Assembly (NCBI GenBank): GCA_943787465.1
Contig: CALSMN010000001.1
Span: forward strand, 124,001 to 188,000
Length of the DNA: 64,000 nucleotides
Origin: an uncultured Bacteroidia bacterium
GTDB taxonomy: Bacteria > Bacteroidota > Bacteroidia > NS11-12g > UBA9320
Reading direction: 5' to 3'
Below the pieces are notes generated by a model. That model worked only from the letters and a program-made list of their open reading frames with translations. It made no database searches and had not been told where the DNA came from. Position numbers and translations under genes: made by a program. Shown in pieces: positions 18,037-27,366 of this stretch. How positions within the stretch are numbered: the stretch's first letter is position 1; each line of letters opens with the position of its first letter.

Positions 18037-19023
18037 CTATTGTGAATTATATGCCCATTTCAAATATATAGCACCCCAAGTAAAGCCTCCTCCAAATGCT
18101 GCTAAGACTATATTGTCTCCTTTTTTAAATTTAGATTCAAAATCAGAGAAAAGTAATGGAATGGTTCCAGCAGTAGTATTACCATACTTTTTAATATTTA
18201 TGAGCACCTTGTGTTCATCAAGTTCCATTCTTTTAGCAGTTGCGTCAATAATTCTTAAGTTGGCTTGATGAGCACATAAAAAATCAATATCATCTCCAGT
18301 TAGATTATTTCTATCCATAATTTCTCTGCTAACTTCTGCCATATTAGTAACTGCAAATTTGAAAACTGTTTTTCCTTCTTGGAATACGTAATGCATTCTT
18401 TTATCTATAGTTTCATGTGTTGGTGGATGTAATGATCCTCCTGCCTTTTGGTGGAGGTAATCAAGTCCAATTCCATCTGATTTTAAAATACTATCTATTA
18501 TACCATCTTCATCTTCACTTGACTCTAATAGAACAGCACCACCACCATCTCCAAATATTACGCATGTATTTCGATCTTGATAGTCAACTATAGCTGACAT
18601 TTTATCAGCTCCACAAACGATTACTTTTTTATGTTTTCCAGATTCAATAAATTTTGCCCCTGTATCTAAAGCATATAAAAATCCAGAACATGCCGCACTC
18701 ATATCAAAACCCCATGAATTGATAGCACCAATTTTGTGTGAAACAATGTTGGCTGTAGCAGGAAAAACATGATCAGGAGTTACAGTGGCGACTATAATCA
18801 AATCAATTTCTTGTACGTTAATTTTTCTTTTCTCAAGGATTTGTTTTATGGCTTCAACACATATATCACTGGTAGCTTTTCCATCTTCTAATATCCTACG
18901 TTCTTTAATTCCAGTTCTTGATTGTATCCACTCATCGGAGGTGTCTACCATATTTTCAAGTTCTTTGTTAGTAAGGATTTTTTCAGGAACATACCCACCG
19001 ACTGCTGTTATAGCTGCTCTCAT
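18037..19023 (-). CDS. fabH: Beta-ketoacyl-ACP synthase III
   Basis: FabH starts fatty acid synthesis by condensing acetyl-CoA (or a branched acyl-CoA) with malonyl-ACP. The 328-aa protein has the N-terminal ITAVGGYVPEKILTN and the Cys-His-Asn triad: Cys in MSAACSGFLYAL, His in CAHQANLRII and Asn in YGNTTAGTIP. FGDGGGAVLLE is the family's glycine-rich segment. It lies 7 bp downstream of plsX and within the lipid operon. Primer preference cannot be read from the sequence. Confidence 0.97.
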   Translation of the reverse strand: MRAAITAVGGYVPEKILTNKELENMVDTSDEWIQSRTGIKERRILEDGKATSDICVEAIKQILEKRKINVQEIDLIIVATVTPDHVFPATANIVSHKIGAINSWGFDMSAACSGFLYALDTGAKFIESGKHKKVIVCGADKMSAIVDYQDRNTCVIFGDGGGAVLLESSEDEDGIIDSILKSDGIGLDYLHQKAGGSLHPPTHETIDKRMHYVFQEGKTVFKFAVTNMAEVSREIMDRNNLTGDDIDFLCAHQANLRIIDATAKRMELDEHKVLINIKKYGNTTAGTIPLLFSDFESKFKKGDNIVLAAFGGGFTWGAIYLKWAYNSQ

Positions 19024-19030
19024 TTTTGGA

Positions 19031-19978
19031 TTAAATTATTGAAGTTTCAGAAATTGATTGTTCAATTTTAGAAATTAATTCTGATTCTACTATATTTTTT
19101 GATAGTTTTATCATATTCAAAAAAGTTTTTTTATTTGAAATGCCATGGCCAACAATTACTGTTTTCTTGATTCCAAGAATTGGTGTGCCACCATAATTTT
19201 GGAAGTTGAATTTACCAAGGAAGTCGTCTTCAACACCCCTTTTTAGGAGATTATAAAAAAACCCTTCACATGTTTTAACAATAACATTTCCAGTAAATCC
19301 GTCACATACAGCTACATCAACATTATCATTAAAGAGATCTCGTCCTTCTACATTTCCTATAAATTGGATTCCTTTTTGATTTTTCAGAATAGGATATGCA
19401 GCTTTGGTGGTTACATTTCCTTTCTCTGCTTCTTCACCAATATTTACTAATCCGACACGAGGATTAGCAAATCCATATACAGCTTTAGCGTACTCACTTC
19501 CAAGGATTGCAAATTTTGATAGCGTTTCAGGTTTTACGTCACTATTAGCACCAACATCAACTAAAACACCCGTTTTACCACTTTGTTGTGGGAGCACTGA
19601 TGATAAAGCAGGTCTTTCAATACCGGGTATAGGTTTTACGTTATAAAGTGCAGAAACCATCATTGCACCGGTATTACCAGCTCCAAGAAAAGCATCAATT
19701 TTTTCCTCAGCAAGGTAATGCATTCCAACATTTATACTAGAATCTTTTTTAGCAGCAACAGCCTTAGTGGCATGTTCTCCCATTCCAATGCTGTCACCAG
19801 TATGTATCACTGTAATGTTGGGAAGGTCCAAATCTGTTACATACTCTTTTAATGCTTTGGCCTCACCAAAAACAAAAAAATGAGCATCGCAGTCTTTCTC
19901 AGATGCTTTATGAACAACTGCTTTAATACATTCTTCGGGAGCAAAATCACCCCCCATGGCATCTATGCCAATATTCAT
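19031..19978 (-). CDS. plsX: Phosphate acyltransferase PlsX
   Basis: PlsX converts acyl-ACP to acyl-phosphate, the acyl donor used by PlsY in phospholipid synthesis. The 315-aa length is normal. It begins MNIGIDAMGGDFAPEE and has GAGNTGAMM, LVDVGANSDVKPE, LVNIGEEAEKG and VCDGFTGNVIVKT, all family signatures. It is a soluble, peripheral membrane enzyme. It is flanked by rpmF (6 bp upstream) and fabH, the conserved bacterial order. Confidence 0.97.
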   Translation of the reverse strand: MNIGIDAMGGDFAPEECIKAVVHKASEKDCDAHFFVFGEAKALKEYVTDLDLPNITVIHTGDSIGMGEHATKAVAAKKDSSINVGMHYLAEEKIDAFLGAGNTGAMMVSALYNVKPIPGIERPALSSVLPQQSGKTGVLVDVGANSDVKPETLSKFAILGSEYAKAVYGFANPRVGLVNIGEEAEKGNVTTKAAYPILKNQKGIQFIGNVEGRDLFNDNVDVAVCDGFTGNVIVKTCEGFFYNLLKRGVEDDFLGKFNFQNYGGTPILGIKKTVIVGHGISNKKTFLNMIKLSKNIVESELISKIEQSISETSII

Positions 19979-19984
19979 ATCGAA

Positions 19985-20167
19985 TTATTCAGCGTTAGAT
20001 TCAAGAACTTGTATACCACGATACATTCCTGTTTCCAAGTTTAATCTATGATATAGGTGAACCTCTCCAGTAGATGGGTCTCTGTGGAGTTGTCTATTGC
20101 CTAACTTGTAATGAGTTCTTCTTTTGTCTCTTCTTGTTTTTGAAATCTTACGTTTAGGATGTGCCAT
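19985..20167 (-). CDS. rpmF: 50S ribosomal protein L32
   Basis: A 60-aa basic ribosomal protein beginning [20 protein letters not shown], the universal L32 N-terminus. The zinc-binding cysteines of some L32 proteins are absent, as is common in Bacteroidota. It lies 1 bp downstream of the DUF177 gene and upstream of plsX, linking ribosome and lipid synthesis in one operon. Confidence 0.97.
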   Translation of the reverse strand: MAHPKRKISKTRRDKRRTHYKLGNRQLHRDPSTGEVHLYHRLNLETGMYRGIQVLESNAE

Positions 20168-20168
20168 T

Positions 20169-20666
20169 TTATTTTTCTATTAATTTTTTAAGTTCTGACC
20201 ATCGTTCATCTACCGCATTATTTTTGTGGGCATTAGGATGGTTTATTTTACATTCATATTGAGTTATAGAGTTTTTGCAAATTATTCGCGTTGGCATATC
20301 TAAACAGATTTGCTCGTATATGGGATCATAAACAGAAAAAATAGGATGATTTATGGACAAATAATTTTCTTCCTTTAACAAATCATCATTTAAAGTTAGT
20401 TTGAGTACATCTTGCCGTACAGAATTAACTTTTATCTTAATATCATTTAAGCATCGCTCACACAGAGAATTAATGTGACCATTCAATGAATAATCAAGCA
20501 CTAAAGTGTTTTCAAATTTTTCACATTGAACGATAACTTCAACCTCTCCTTGATCGAATAAGCTATTATCTTTTAACTCAAAGAACGTATCTTTTAATTG
20601 AAATTTAAAACTATCTTTTTCGTTTTTAAATTTATTAAAATCGATATCAAAGTCAGACAATTTCAT
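20169..20666 (-). CDS. DUF177 (YceD) family protein
   Basis: A 165-aa member of the YceD/DUF177 family, which precedes rpmF in many bacteria and is implicated in large-subunit rRNA/ribosome maturation. A CxxC-like pair (CERCLND) near residue 70 and a later Cys pair (residues about 131-142) could bind a metal. The order DUF177-rpmF-plsX is the strongest evidence. It is the first gene of the lipid operon, with a -7 element just upstream. Confidence 0.85.
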   Translation of the reverse strand: MKLSDFDIDFNKFKNEKDSFKFQLKDTFFELKDNSLFDQGEVEVIVQCEKFENTLVLDYSLNGHINSLCERCLNDIKIKVNSVRQDVLKLTLNDDLLKEENYLSINHPIFSVYDPIYEQICLDMPTRIICKNSITQYECKINHPNAHKNNAVDERWSELKKLIEK

Positions 20667-20680
20667 CTTCCAAAAGTTTG

Positions 20681-20688
20681 CAAAGATA
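20681..20688 (-). promoter_or_regulatory. Candidate -7 element of the DUF177-rpmF-fab/acc operon
   Basis: The minus strand reads TATCTTTG, an exact TAnnTTTG match 15 bp upstream of the ATG at 20666. No TTG lies at the -33 spacing. The predicted leader is only about 8-10 nt. Confidence 0.45.
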
Positions 20689-20724
20689 TTTATTTTGAAT
20701 TAAATAGTAAATAATAAGGTATAC

Positions 20725-21798
20725 TTATCTCAAATTTGGCACACCAATACTGAATTTTTCTCTTTTGTGATCCTTAAATTTTAATTGCTCAAACGAATTA
20801 TCATAAAAATTTAGTCGATTACGTCGAATTTTTTTAATCAAATAAAGTGCACTAATAAAGGATGAGATGTCTGCTATTCCCTGTCCTGCTATATCATAAG
20901 CAGTACCATGATCAGGAGATGTACGTACTATAGGCAACCCAGCGGTATAATTAATACCATCTGCAAATGATAATTGTTTAAAAGGAATGAGAACTTGGTC
21001 ATGATACATACCAATAACGGCATCAAAATTTTTTATATTTTGAGAACCAAAAAAACCGTCTGGCGCATATGGTCCAATGGCCATAATTCCTAGCTCTTGT
21101 GCTTGTTTAATGGCTGGAGCAATAATTTCCTTTTCTTCACTTCCAATTAATCCGTTATCTCCTCCATGGGGGTTAATTCCAAGGACTGCCAATTTAGGTT
21201 TAGAAATAGCAAAATCTGCTTTGAGATAATCGTGCATTGCCTTGATATGATTTATTATACCTTCTGAGGTCAACTTATTTACAACATCATTTAAGGGTGT
21301 ATGACCAGTCACCATAGACACTTTAAGGCTATCATCCATTAATATCATTAGTACATTGGATTCAAATACTTTAGCAAAGAATTGTGTGTGTCCATTAAAT
21401 TCTAAGCCACTATCAGCAGCTGTTTTTTTATCAATTGGACAAGTAACAATATCTGTTATGATGCCAGCTTTTACATCCTCAACGGATAATTGAAGTGCAT
21501 CGAAAGCAAATTTACCAGCTTGTTGACTAGGAGTTCCGGGAGTAATGTTAATACGTTCGTTGCTACAGTTTCTAATATTAATTTGATTTGTTCTAATATC
21601 AGATTTGTTTCTAACGATATTTAAATTGAGTGGTGCAACGCCAAATAAATCGGTATAAAAATTCAATACATAGGTGTTGGCATATACAACTGGTGTGCAA
21701 TAATTGAGGATTAACTCGTTAGATAGAGCTTTTATTACTAGTTCGGGTCCAATACCATTAAAATCTCCTATAGTGATACCAATTACAGGTTTATTCAT
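20725..21798 (-). CDS. pdxA: 4-hydroxythreonine-4-phosphate dehydrogenase
   Basis: PdxA oxidises 4-phosphohydroxy-threonine in the DXP-dependent route to pyridoxal phosphate. It begins MNKPVIGITIGDFNGIGPE. The metal-binding histidines are in FNGHTQFFAK, GINPHGGDNGLIG and GMYHDQVLIPFK, followed by RTSPDHGTAYDIAG. I use the ATG at 21798 (357 aa) rather than a GTG at 21807, because the GTG overlaps the -7 element at 21807-21814. The gene is transcribed away from rpoD. Confidence 0.95.
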   Translation of the reverse strand: MNKPVIGITIGDFNGIGPELVIKALSNELILNYCTPVVYANTYVLNFYTDLFGVAPLNLNIVRNKSDIRTNQINIRNCSNERINITPGTPSQQAGKFAFDALQLSVEDVKAGIITDIVTCPIDKKTAADSGLEFNGHTQFFAKVFESNVLMILMDDSLKVSMVTGHTPLNDVVNKLTSEGIINHIKAMHDYLKADFAISKPKLAVLGINPHGGDNGLIGSEEKEIIAPAIKQAQELGIMAIGPYAPDGFFGSQNIKNFDAVIGMYHDQVLIPFKQLSFADGINYTAGLPIVRTSPDHGTAYDIAGQGIADISSFISALYLIKKIRRNRLNFYDNSFEQLKFKDHKREKFSIGVPNLR

Positions 21799-21806
21799 TA
21801 TACGCA

Positions 21807-21814
21807 CAAAGATA
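21807..21814 (-). promoter_or_regulatory. Candidate -7 element of pdxA
   Basis: The minus strand reads TATCTTTG, a consensus -7 box 9 bp upstream of the ATG at 21798. It implies a nearly leaderless transcript and excludes the upstream GTG start. Confidence 0.45.
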
Positions 21815-21966
21815 CATTTTCTAGATACTTCTATCTTTATTTAGTGATGAATAATAACATTAAGTCATCAATTGAATTTTATAAAAATAGGATTAGGCAT
21901 AATTTTTGCTATAGTGTAAAGCCCCTAAAATCAATATAAATAATTCAAATTTTGCAGTATTTAAGT

Positions 21967-21974
21967 TAACTTTG
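21967..21974 (+). promoter_or_regulatory. Candidate -7 element of rpoD
   Basis: TAACTTTG matches TAnnTTTG, 49 bp upstream of the rpoD ATG. A TTTG at 21951 is too close (12 bp) to act as the -33 box, so the match is partial. The rest of the 21815-22022 gap shows no gene. Confidence 0.4.
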
Positions 21975-22022
21975 CAAATTCTATTTTATTAGCTTTTCAA
22001 AAAGCACTACTACAATTTAAAA

Positions 22023-22886
22023 ATGAGACAGTTAAAAATATCAAAACAGTTTACTAATAGGGAGAATAAATCTCTTGATAAATACCTTAATGAAATTAGT
22101 AAAGTGGCTATGATTGATGCCCAAGAAGAGGTCGAGTTAGCACAAAGAATTAGGGATGGTGACCAAGCTGCATTAGAAAAGTTGGTGAATGCAAATCTAC
22201 GTTTTGTGGTGTCTGTTTCTAAGCAATATCAAAACCAAGGTTTAACCTTGGGCGACTTAATCAACGAAGGGAATCTTGGCCTAATAAAAGCCGCTAAACG
22301 TTTTGATGAAACTAGAGGTTTTAAATTTATTTCATATGCAGTATGGTGGATTCGTCAATCCATACTTCAAGCGTTAGCTGACCAATCTCGTATTGTTCGA
22401 TTACCACTTAACAAGGTAGGTAGTATTGGTAGAATTAGTGCTGCTGCAGCTCGTTTGGAACAATTGCAGGAGCGCGAACCAACACCCGAAGAAATAGCCA
22501 AAGAGCTAGAGATTAGTATCACTGAAGTTGAGAATGCATTTAAATCAAGTGGTAGACATCTTTCGATTGATGCTCCTTTAATTGAAGGAGAAGATAATAG
22601 TTTATTGGGAGTTTTAGATAACAATGACGAACCCAACCCGGATCAACCTTTGATGGATGAATCTCTTCGTAAAGAAATTAATAGAGTAATATCTACTTTA
22701 TCCGAAAAAGAACGAGATGTTTTAAAATATTATTATGGTCTAGATGGTGGACCGGCGCATACACTGGAAGATATTTCTGACAAAGTAGGTTTAACCCGAG
22801 AGCGAGTTCGTCAAATTAAAGAAAAAGCTTTACGAAGACTAAGAAAATCCAGTAAAAGCAAAATCTTAAAATCATACTTAGGGTAG
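22023..22886 (+). CDS. rpoD: Primary sigma factor (RpoD/SigA)
   Basis: A 287-aa housekeeping sigma factor, the short form typical of Bacteroidota (no region 1.1). It begins [20 protein letters not shown]. Region 1.2/2 has [14 protein letters not shown] and [16 protein letters not shown]. The -10 recognition region is [17 protein letters not shown]. Region 3 has [13 protein letters not shown], and region 4 ends in the helix-turn-helix [20 protein letters not shown]. It recognises the TTG / TAnnTTTG promoters seen in this window. A weak hairpin follows the gene. Confidence 0.96.
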   Translation: MRQLKISKQFTNRENKSLDKYLNEISKVAMIDAQEEVELAQRIRDGDQAALEKLVNANLRFVVSVSKQYQNQGLTLGDLINEGNLGLIKAAKRFDETRGFKFISYAVWWIRQSILQALADQSRIVRLPLNKVGSIGRISAAAARLEQLQEREPTPEEIAKELEISITEVENAFKSSGRHLSIDAPLIEGEDNSLLGVLDNNDEPNPDQPLMDESLRKEINRVISTLSEKERDVLKYYYGLDGGPAHTLEDISDKVGLTRERVRQIKEKALRRLRKSSKSKILKSYLG

Positions 22887-22907
22887 TGAGTATACTTATA
22901 AAATAAA

Positions 22908-23600
22908 TCAAGCTATCTTGAAGATTGCTTTTTTTATTTGTTCATAGGAAAGATAACAGATTTCATACATTAAAAAATAGTATAAAAAATCTTCTATTGG
23001 AATCGTCAAAAAACGAATACCTAAATTTTCCGCATTGTTATACCATACGATTGGATTATCAGTAAAGTACCCTGTTAGAACTCCGTTTACTAGTGTAAAT
23101 GGCATTAAAATAATGACATAGCTTGTGTAAAATATTCCTTTATTGGGTGCTTTCAAAAAAACAGCCAAACTGGTTGTTAATATTACTAAAATAGAAACGG
23201 TGCAAGTATATAATTTCGGATAACCTATAATTAAAAAAAGAGTAGCAATTCCGATCATCATGTAATCTAATATATACTCAATCTTTTGCAGATAATTTGG
23301 TGCTTTGAGAACTACCAATTGGTCATATAGAAACATAAAAGCATAGGGTACACATATAAAAAATAACCATTCTTCTATGGGTAAATGGAATATGTCAATT
23401 CCGATCAGAAAGTCAGAATTAAACCCCCATATTTTTTGATAGGCAAACCAAATATCCCATGATAAAACACAAAAAAAAAGAATGATAATGGATATGAAAA
23501 GTGGTTTCCATCGTTTATAAAAGTGACCTGTTTTATTGAAGCTTAGTAAAAAAGGGATGCTTAAAGTTCCAAGATTAATCCACAGATATAGTAAATTCAT
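22908..23600 (-). CDS. Fused CrtYcd-type lycopene beta-cyclase
   Basis: A 230-aa integral membrane protein with about six to seven hydrophobic helices. It holds two copies of the lycopene cyclase domain found in heterodimeric CrtYc/CrtYd: the first with FHLPIEEWLFFICVPYAFMF (residues about 69-88), the second with IPIEDFLYYFLMYE (about 200-213). The conserved PIEE/PIED acidic residues are present in both. It would cyclise lycopene ends to give beta-carotene. It overlaps the end of crtZ by one base and is the last gene of the carotenoid operon. Confidence 0.9.
   Translation of the reverse strand: MNLLYLWINLGTLSIPFLLSFNKTGHFYKRWKPLFISIIILFFCVLSWDIWFAYQKIWGFNSDFLIGIDIFHLPIEEWLFFICVPYAFMFLYDQLVVLKAPNYLQKIEYILDYMMIGIATLFLIIGYPKLYTCTVSILVILTTSLAVFLKAPNKGIFYTSYVIILMPFTLVNGVLTGYFTDNPIVWYNNAENLGIRFLTIPIEDFLYYFLMYEICYLSYEQIKKAIFKIA
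22910..22937 (+). terminator. Probable terminator of rpoD
   Basis: An imperfect hairpin (AAGCTATCTTGAAGATTGCTT, one mismatch) is followed by a run of T on the plus strand. It overlaps the last codons of the convergent lycopene cyclase gene. It is weaker than the other terminators in the window. Confidence 0.5.
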
Positions 23601-24055
23601 TACTTGGCATTTTTAAAATACTTAAAAGGAACAACCAACATACCAAAGCATTCTCCAAACTCCTTATTTAAATGTTTATGATGGACTTTGTGAGCTTTCC
23701 GAATAGCCTTCAAATACTTGTGATTAGTTCGCTTAAAAAGATTAAAACGCTGGTGTATAAATATGTCGTGTACCAAGAAGTAAGCGACGCCATATAATGC
23801 AATACCAATGCCTATAAAAAAAAGAAAAAAGTATGCAGTCACACTACTACCAACGATAAAACAAATAGCACTAGGGATTGCGAAAATTAGAAAGAAAGCG
23901 TCATTTTTTTCAAAAAAGCCGGGATTAACTTGATGATGATCCTCATGTAATTTCCATAAAAATCCGTGCATAATATATTTGTGCGTAAACCAGGCTACAA
24001 ACTCCATGAACACAAAAGTGATTATTGTGATTATAGTATATTTAAGATAAATCAT
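23600..24055 (-). CDS. crtZ: Beta-carotene hydroxylase CrtZ (fatty acid hydroxylase superfamily)
   Basis: A 151-aa membrane di-iron hydroxylase. Histidine clusters are visible in order: HKYIMHG, HEDHHQ, HDIFIHQRF and HKVHHKH, which match the CrtZ pattern. It adds 3-hydroxyls to beta-ionone rings, so with the cyclase it should make zeaxanthin by way of cryptoxanthin. Four hydrophobic segments are present. It overlaps crtB by 4 bp upstream and the cyclase gene by one base downstream. Confidence 0.93.
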   Translation of the reverse strand: MIYLKYTIITIITFVFMEFVAWFTHKYIMHGFLWKLHEDHHQVNPGFFEKNDAFFLIFAIPSAICFIVGSSVTAYFFLFFIGIGIALYGVAYFLVHDIFIHQRFNLFKRTNHKYLKAIRKAHKVHHKHLNKEFGECFGMLVVPFKYFKNAK

Positions 24056-24894
24056 AAAAAGTAGGAACCTAATGAAAGTCTAACCTTTGATGTAAATAGT
24101 AATCTAAATTTAGTGGTATTGGGAACTCTTAATCGTTTATTAAGCAATTCATCAAAACTAGCATTTTCCAATTTTTTAAAAAGTTTAAAATAGTATCGAT
24201 AAGCAGTATAAACACCATATTTTGAGTTAGATGGAAGTTGATTGATAGCATCTAAAGCCTGAACAAAATCTTGATTAATATCATCTTCAATTTTTCGTTT
24301 TAGTTCAGGTGTCCATTCTTGATCATTCATACCAGGAAAATAAATTCGGCCCAAGGTTTCCTTGTCTGCTTTTAAATCACGTAAAAAATTTACTTTTTGA
24401 AAAGCAGCACCCAGACTCATTGCTCCAGATTTTAAGCTTTCGTATTTTGATGTATCTCTATTGCAAAAAATCTTCAAACACATTAATCCAACGACTTGTG
24501 CGCTACCAAGTATGTATTTATCAAAGGTTTCCTGATTATATTTTTGATCCTCTAAATCCATAACCATACTGTCAAAAAAGGAATGAATCAACCAGTGATC
24601 AATTTGATAATAATTAACAGCATGTTGAAAACTGTTAAGAATGGGATTTAGGCTAATTTTTTCATCAATTGCTCTAAAAGTTTGAGCTCTAAAATCGTTT
24701 AACAACTCTTTTTTGTTAAATTCATGAAATGTATCCACTATTTCATCGGCAAGTCTTACCAATCCATATACGGCATATACAGGTTGTCGAATTTCTTTAT
24801 GAAGCATTTTAATTCCTAATGAAAAGGATGTGCTATATTCATTAGTAACAATCTTGCTTGTTTTTAGCGATATTTTATCATATAAATCTTTCAT
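24052..24894 (-). CDS. crtB: Phytoene synthase
   Basis: CrtB joins two geranylgeranyl diphosphates head to head to form phytoene. The 280-aa protein has the first Asp-rich motif in VRLADEIVDTFH and the second in FLRDLKADKETLGRIYFP, both Mg-diphosphate ligands, and the preceding GAAFQKVNFLRD helix. The family also includes squalene synthases, but the position between crtI and crtZ settles the role. It overlaps crtI and crtZ by 4 bp each. Confidence 0.95.
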   Translation of the reverse strand: MKDLYDKISLKTSKIVTNEYSTSFSLGIKMLHKEIRQPVYAVYGLVRLADEIVDTFHEFNKKELLNDFRAQTFRAIDEKISLNPILNSFQHAVNYYQIDHWLIHSFFDSMVMDLEDQKYNQETFDKYILGSAQVVGLMCLKIFCNRDTSKYESLKSGAMSLGAAFQKVNFLRDLKADKETLGRIYFPGMNDQEWTPELKRKIEDDINQDFVQALDAINQLPSNSKYGVYTAYRYYFKLFKKLENASFDELLNKRLRVPNTTKFRLLFTSKVRLSLGSYFL

Positions 24895-26372
24895 GACAGT
24901 TTGTGTTCTTGGTTTATAAGGTTAGCCACTATTTTTCCAGAGATTATGGATGGTGGTACACCTGGACCGGGCACGGTCAGTTGACCAATATAATATAAAT
25001 TTTTCAATTTTTTGTTTTTGCACCTCGGTTTTAGAATAGCTGTTTGCCTCAAAGTGTTAGCTAATCCATAGGCGTTCCCTTTAAAAGAGTGATATTCAGT
25101 AATAAAATCTGAATGAGCAAAACTTTCAAAAACCTCAATATGAGGTCTAATATCTACTCCGATATGTTTTTCAAGTCTGTTGCAGATCATAGTAAAATAT
25201 TGTTCTTTGATAGATTCGGTATCACTTAATTCAGTTGAAACTGGAACCAAGAAGAATAAATTCTCTTTTCCTTTTGGGGCAACACTAGAATCAGTAATAC
25301 TTGGACTGCATATATAGAACAATGGTTTCTTGGGCCATTGGTGCGTATCGTAAATCTCTACAGCATGCTCATTGAAATCCTCATCAAAAAATAAGTTATG
25401 ATGTTTGATGCCTTTTAATCGTGTATTCAATCCAACATAATAAAGTAGGCTACTGGGGGCCATAGTTCTACTTTCCCAATAAGAATTTGAATAAATTCGA
25501 TATGGTTTAGGTAGTAGTTTTTGTTCAGTATGATGATAATCTGCACCGCTAACAATAACATCAGCACTGTGTTTTTTTCCATTGACCACAACACCCACAC
25601 AACTGTTATTTTCTATCAGAATTTCTTCTACGGCTGCATTTGTATTGAATTTTACATTGAGTCCTTTAGCAATAGATACCATTGCTTGAACAATATTATT
25701 CATACCACCCATTGGGTACCATGTACCCATGACCATATCAGCATAATTCATCAAACTATATAATGCTGGAGTATTTCGAGGTTTAGCTCCTAAAAATAGT
25801 ACCGGAAATTCCAAAAGTTCAATCAGTCTAGGATGGGTAAAATAGCGTCTGATATGTTTGCTTATAGATTTAAATAAATCAAGTGACATTGCTTTTTTAG
25901 CAATACCTAAACTAATGAATTCTATGTAAGAAAGAGAAGGTTTGGTAACAAAATCATTCATTCCCACCTCGTATTTTATTTTTGCTTGATGTAGGAATTC
26001 TTGTAATTTTTTTCCAGAACCCTTTTCGTACTTTTCAAAATACGTATATAATTCCTCAATCTGAGCGGGGATATCATCAGGCTTATCTTTCCAGAATACT
26101 CTGTAACTTGGATCAAGACGTATTAAATCATAGTGTTTTTCCACACAGGTATTAAAATCGGCATAAAATCTTTCAAAAACATCGGGCATCCAATACCAAC
26201 TTGGACCCATGTCAAAAACAAATCCGTTTATTTCTTTTGATCTGGCTCTTCCTCCCAAGGAATTATTTTTTTCGAATACTTCGACAGTGTATCCCATCTT
26301 TGCTAGATAGCAAGCATTGGATAGAGAAGAAAAACCTGAACCTATGATGGCAATATTTACCTGATTTGGCAT
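24891..26372 (-). CDS. crtI: Phytoene desaturase
   Basis: A 493-aa FAD-dependent desaturase that turns phytoene into lycopene. The N-terminal dinucleotide-binding motif is IAIIGSGFSSLSNACYLAK, followed by VEVFEKNNSLGGRARS and the substrate-region FDMGPSWYWMPDVFE. The C-terminal flavin motif is YIGQLTVPGPGVPPSIISGK. It lies 23 bp downstream of the MerR regulator and overlaps crtB by 4 bp. The number of desaturation steps cannot be deduced from sequence alone, but the cyclase downstream implies lycopene. Confidence 0.95.
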   Translation of the reverse strand: MPNQVNIAIIGSGFSSLSNACYLAKMGYTVEVFEKNNSLGGRARSKEINGFVFDMGPSWYWMPDVFERFYADFNTCVEKHYDLIRLDPSYRVFWKDKPDDIPAQIEELYTYFEKYEKGSGKKLQEFLHQAKIKYEVGMNDFVTKPSLSYIEFISLGIAKKAMSLDLFKSISKHIRRYFTHPRLIELLEFPVLFLGAKPRNTPALYSLMNYADMVMGTWYPMGGMNNIVQAMVSIAKGLNVKFNTNAAVEEILIENNSCVGVVVNGKKHSADVIVSGADYHHTEQKLLPKPYRIYSNSYWESRTMAPSSLLYYVGLNTRLKGIKHHNLFFDEDFNEHAVEIYDTHQWPKKPLFYICSPSITDSSVAPKGKENLFFLVPVSTELSDTESIKEQYFTMICNRLEKHIGVDIRPHIEVFESFAHSDFITEYHSFKGNAYGLANTLRQTAILKPRCKNKKLKNLYYIGQLTVPGPGVPPSIISGKIVANLINQEHKLS

Positions 26373-26395
26373 TAAAACGTGTAAAGTTACGATAA

Positions 26396-27271
26396 TTAAT
26401 GATGATTTCTTAAATCATGTATGGTTGAGATGAATTGAATGTTTGAATCTTTATAATTTGTTTGATAAATGTCAGGGAGGCCATGAACAAGAATTTTTTT
26501 GCCGTGAAATTTTTTAATAAGTGTATTTAAATAAGTTTCTATTCTGTTTTTAGAACGATATATAGTGAATGCACAAACAATGGTATTTGCATCAGTATTT
26601 GAACAGCATTCTTCAACATCCTCAAGTGGAACATTTGCCCCCAAGTAGATACATTCTTTGTTTTCTTTTCTGAGTATGTAATAGGAATAAAGTAGTCCAA
26701 TTTCGTGAAATTCAGTTTCTGGTAAATATAAAACGTATCGGTCTTTGGAGTGAACAAATGGAAGATTATTGATTGCAGAAAATAGTTTTTGTCTTACTAA
26801 CTGACTAGTAAAATGTTCGTGAGAAGGATTAAGTTTATCAATAGTCCACATCAATCCTATTTTAATTAGTAGTGGACTTATAATTGTTTCTATGGTTTCT
26901 TCAGTACCAAATTCATGGATGCTTTTTTGGTAAACAGATTCAAATAATTGGTTATCACATTTGAGCGTAGCAATTATTAAATCACTGATAATATTGGATT
27001 TAGCAGCATCTATGTTTTGTTTTTGTAAATCTTCAATCATTGTATTCAAATCTTTTGAAGACAATGCACTTGCTTTACTTATTTTCATGCCATGATCTAA
27101 TACAGAAACCAAATTCAGTAGCTTTTTTAAATCATCATGATCATAGTATCGAATGTTGGTTGGTGTTCGTTTGGGTTCAAATATGGCATACCGTTTTTCC
27201 CAAGTCCTAATCGTATGTGCTTTTATGCCACTAATATTTTCTAAATCCTTTATACTCAGTGCATTATTCAT
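26396..27271 (-). CDS. CarH/LitR-like MerR regulator with B12-binding domain
   Basis: A 291-aa predicted light-responsive repressor. Residues 5-70 are a MerR helix-turn-helix (IKDLENISGIKAHTIRTWEK, with a YYDHDDLKKL wing). Residues about 90-170 are the helical cap, with the CarH-type Wx9EH motif (W142, E152-H153). Residues about 178-291 are a Rossmann B12-binding domain with ExHxxG (E187-F-H189-E-I-G192), His189 being the predicted lower cobalt ligand. In known CarH proteins adenosylcobalamin drives tetramer formation on DNA, and light breaks it up. It heads the carotenoid operon. The residue after W142 is Thr, where Thermus CarH has the His that binds cobalt after photolysis. Confidence 0.88.
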   Translation of the reverse strand: MNNALSIKDLENISGIKAHTIRTWEKRYAIFEPKRTPTNIRYYDHDDLKKLLNLVSVLDHGMKISKASALSSKDLNTMIEDLQKQNIDAAKSNIISDLIIATLKCDNQLFESVYQKSIHEFGTEETIETIISPLLIKIGLMWTIDKLNPSHEHFTSQLVRQKLFSAINNLPFVHSKDRYVLYLPETEFHEIGLLYSYYILRKENKECIYLGANVPLEDVEECCSNTDANTIVCAFTIYRSKNRIETYLNTLIKKFHGKKILVHGLPDIYQTNYKDSNIQFISTIHDLRNHH

Positions 27272-27366
27272 GTAAGTAAACTCTTTCTACTAACATAATA
27301 CAACATTAGATGCCATTTTGTTTGAAAATATGTGTAAAAATAAAAAATGAATTTTACTAAATCGGA

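Noticed and set aside
27308-27366. AT-rich sequence with a loose GTAAAA / TTTTTAC inverted repeat as the CarH operator
   Set aside because: The arms are short and imperfect in very AT-rich DNA. The region is the right place for an operator, but I cannot define one by eye.
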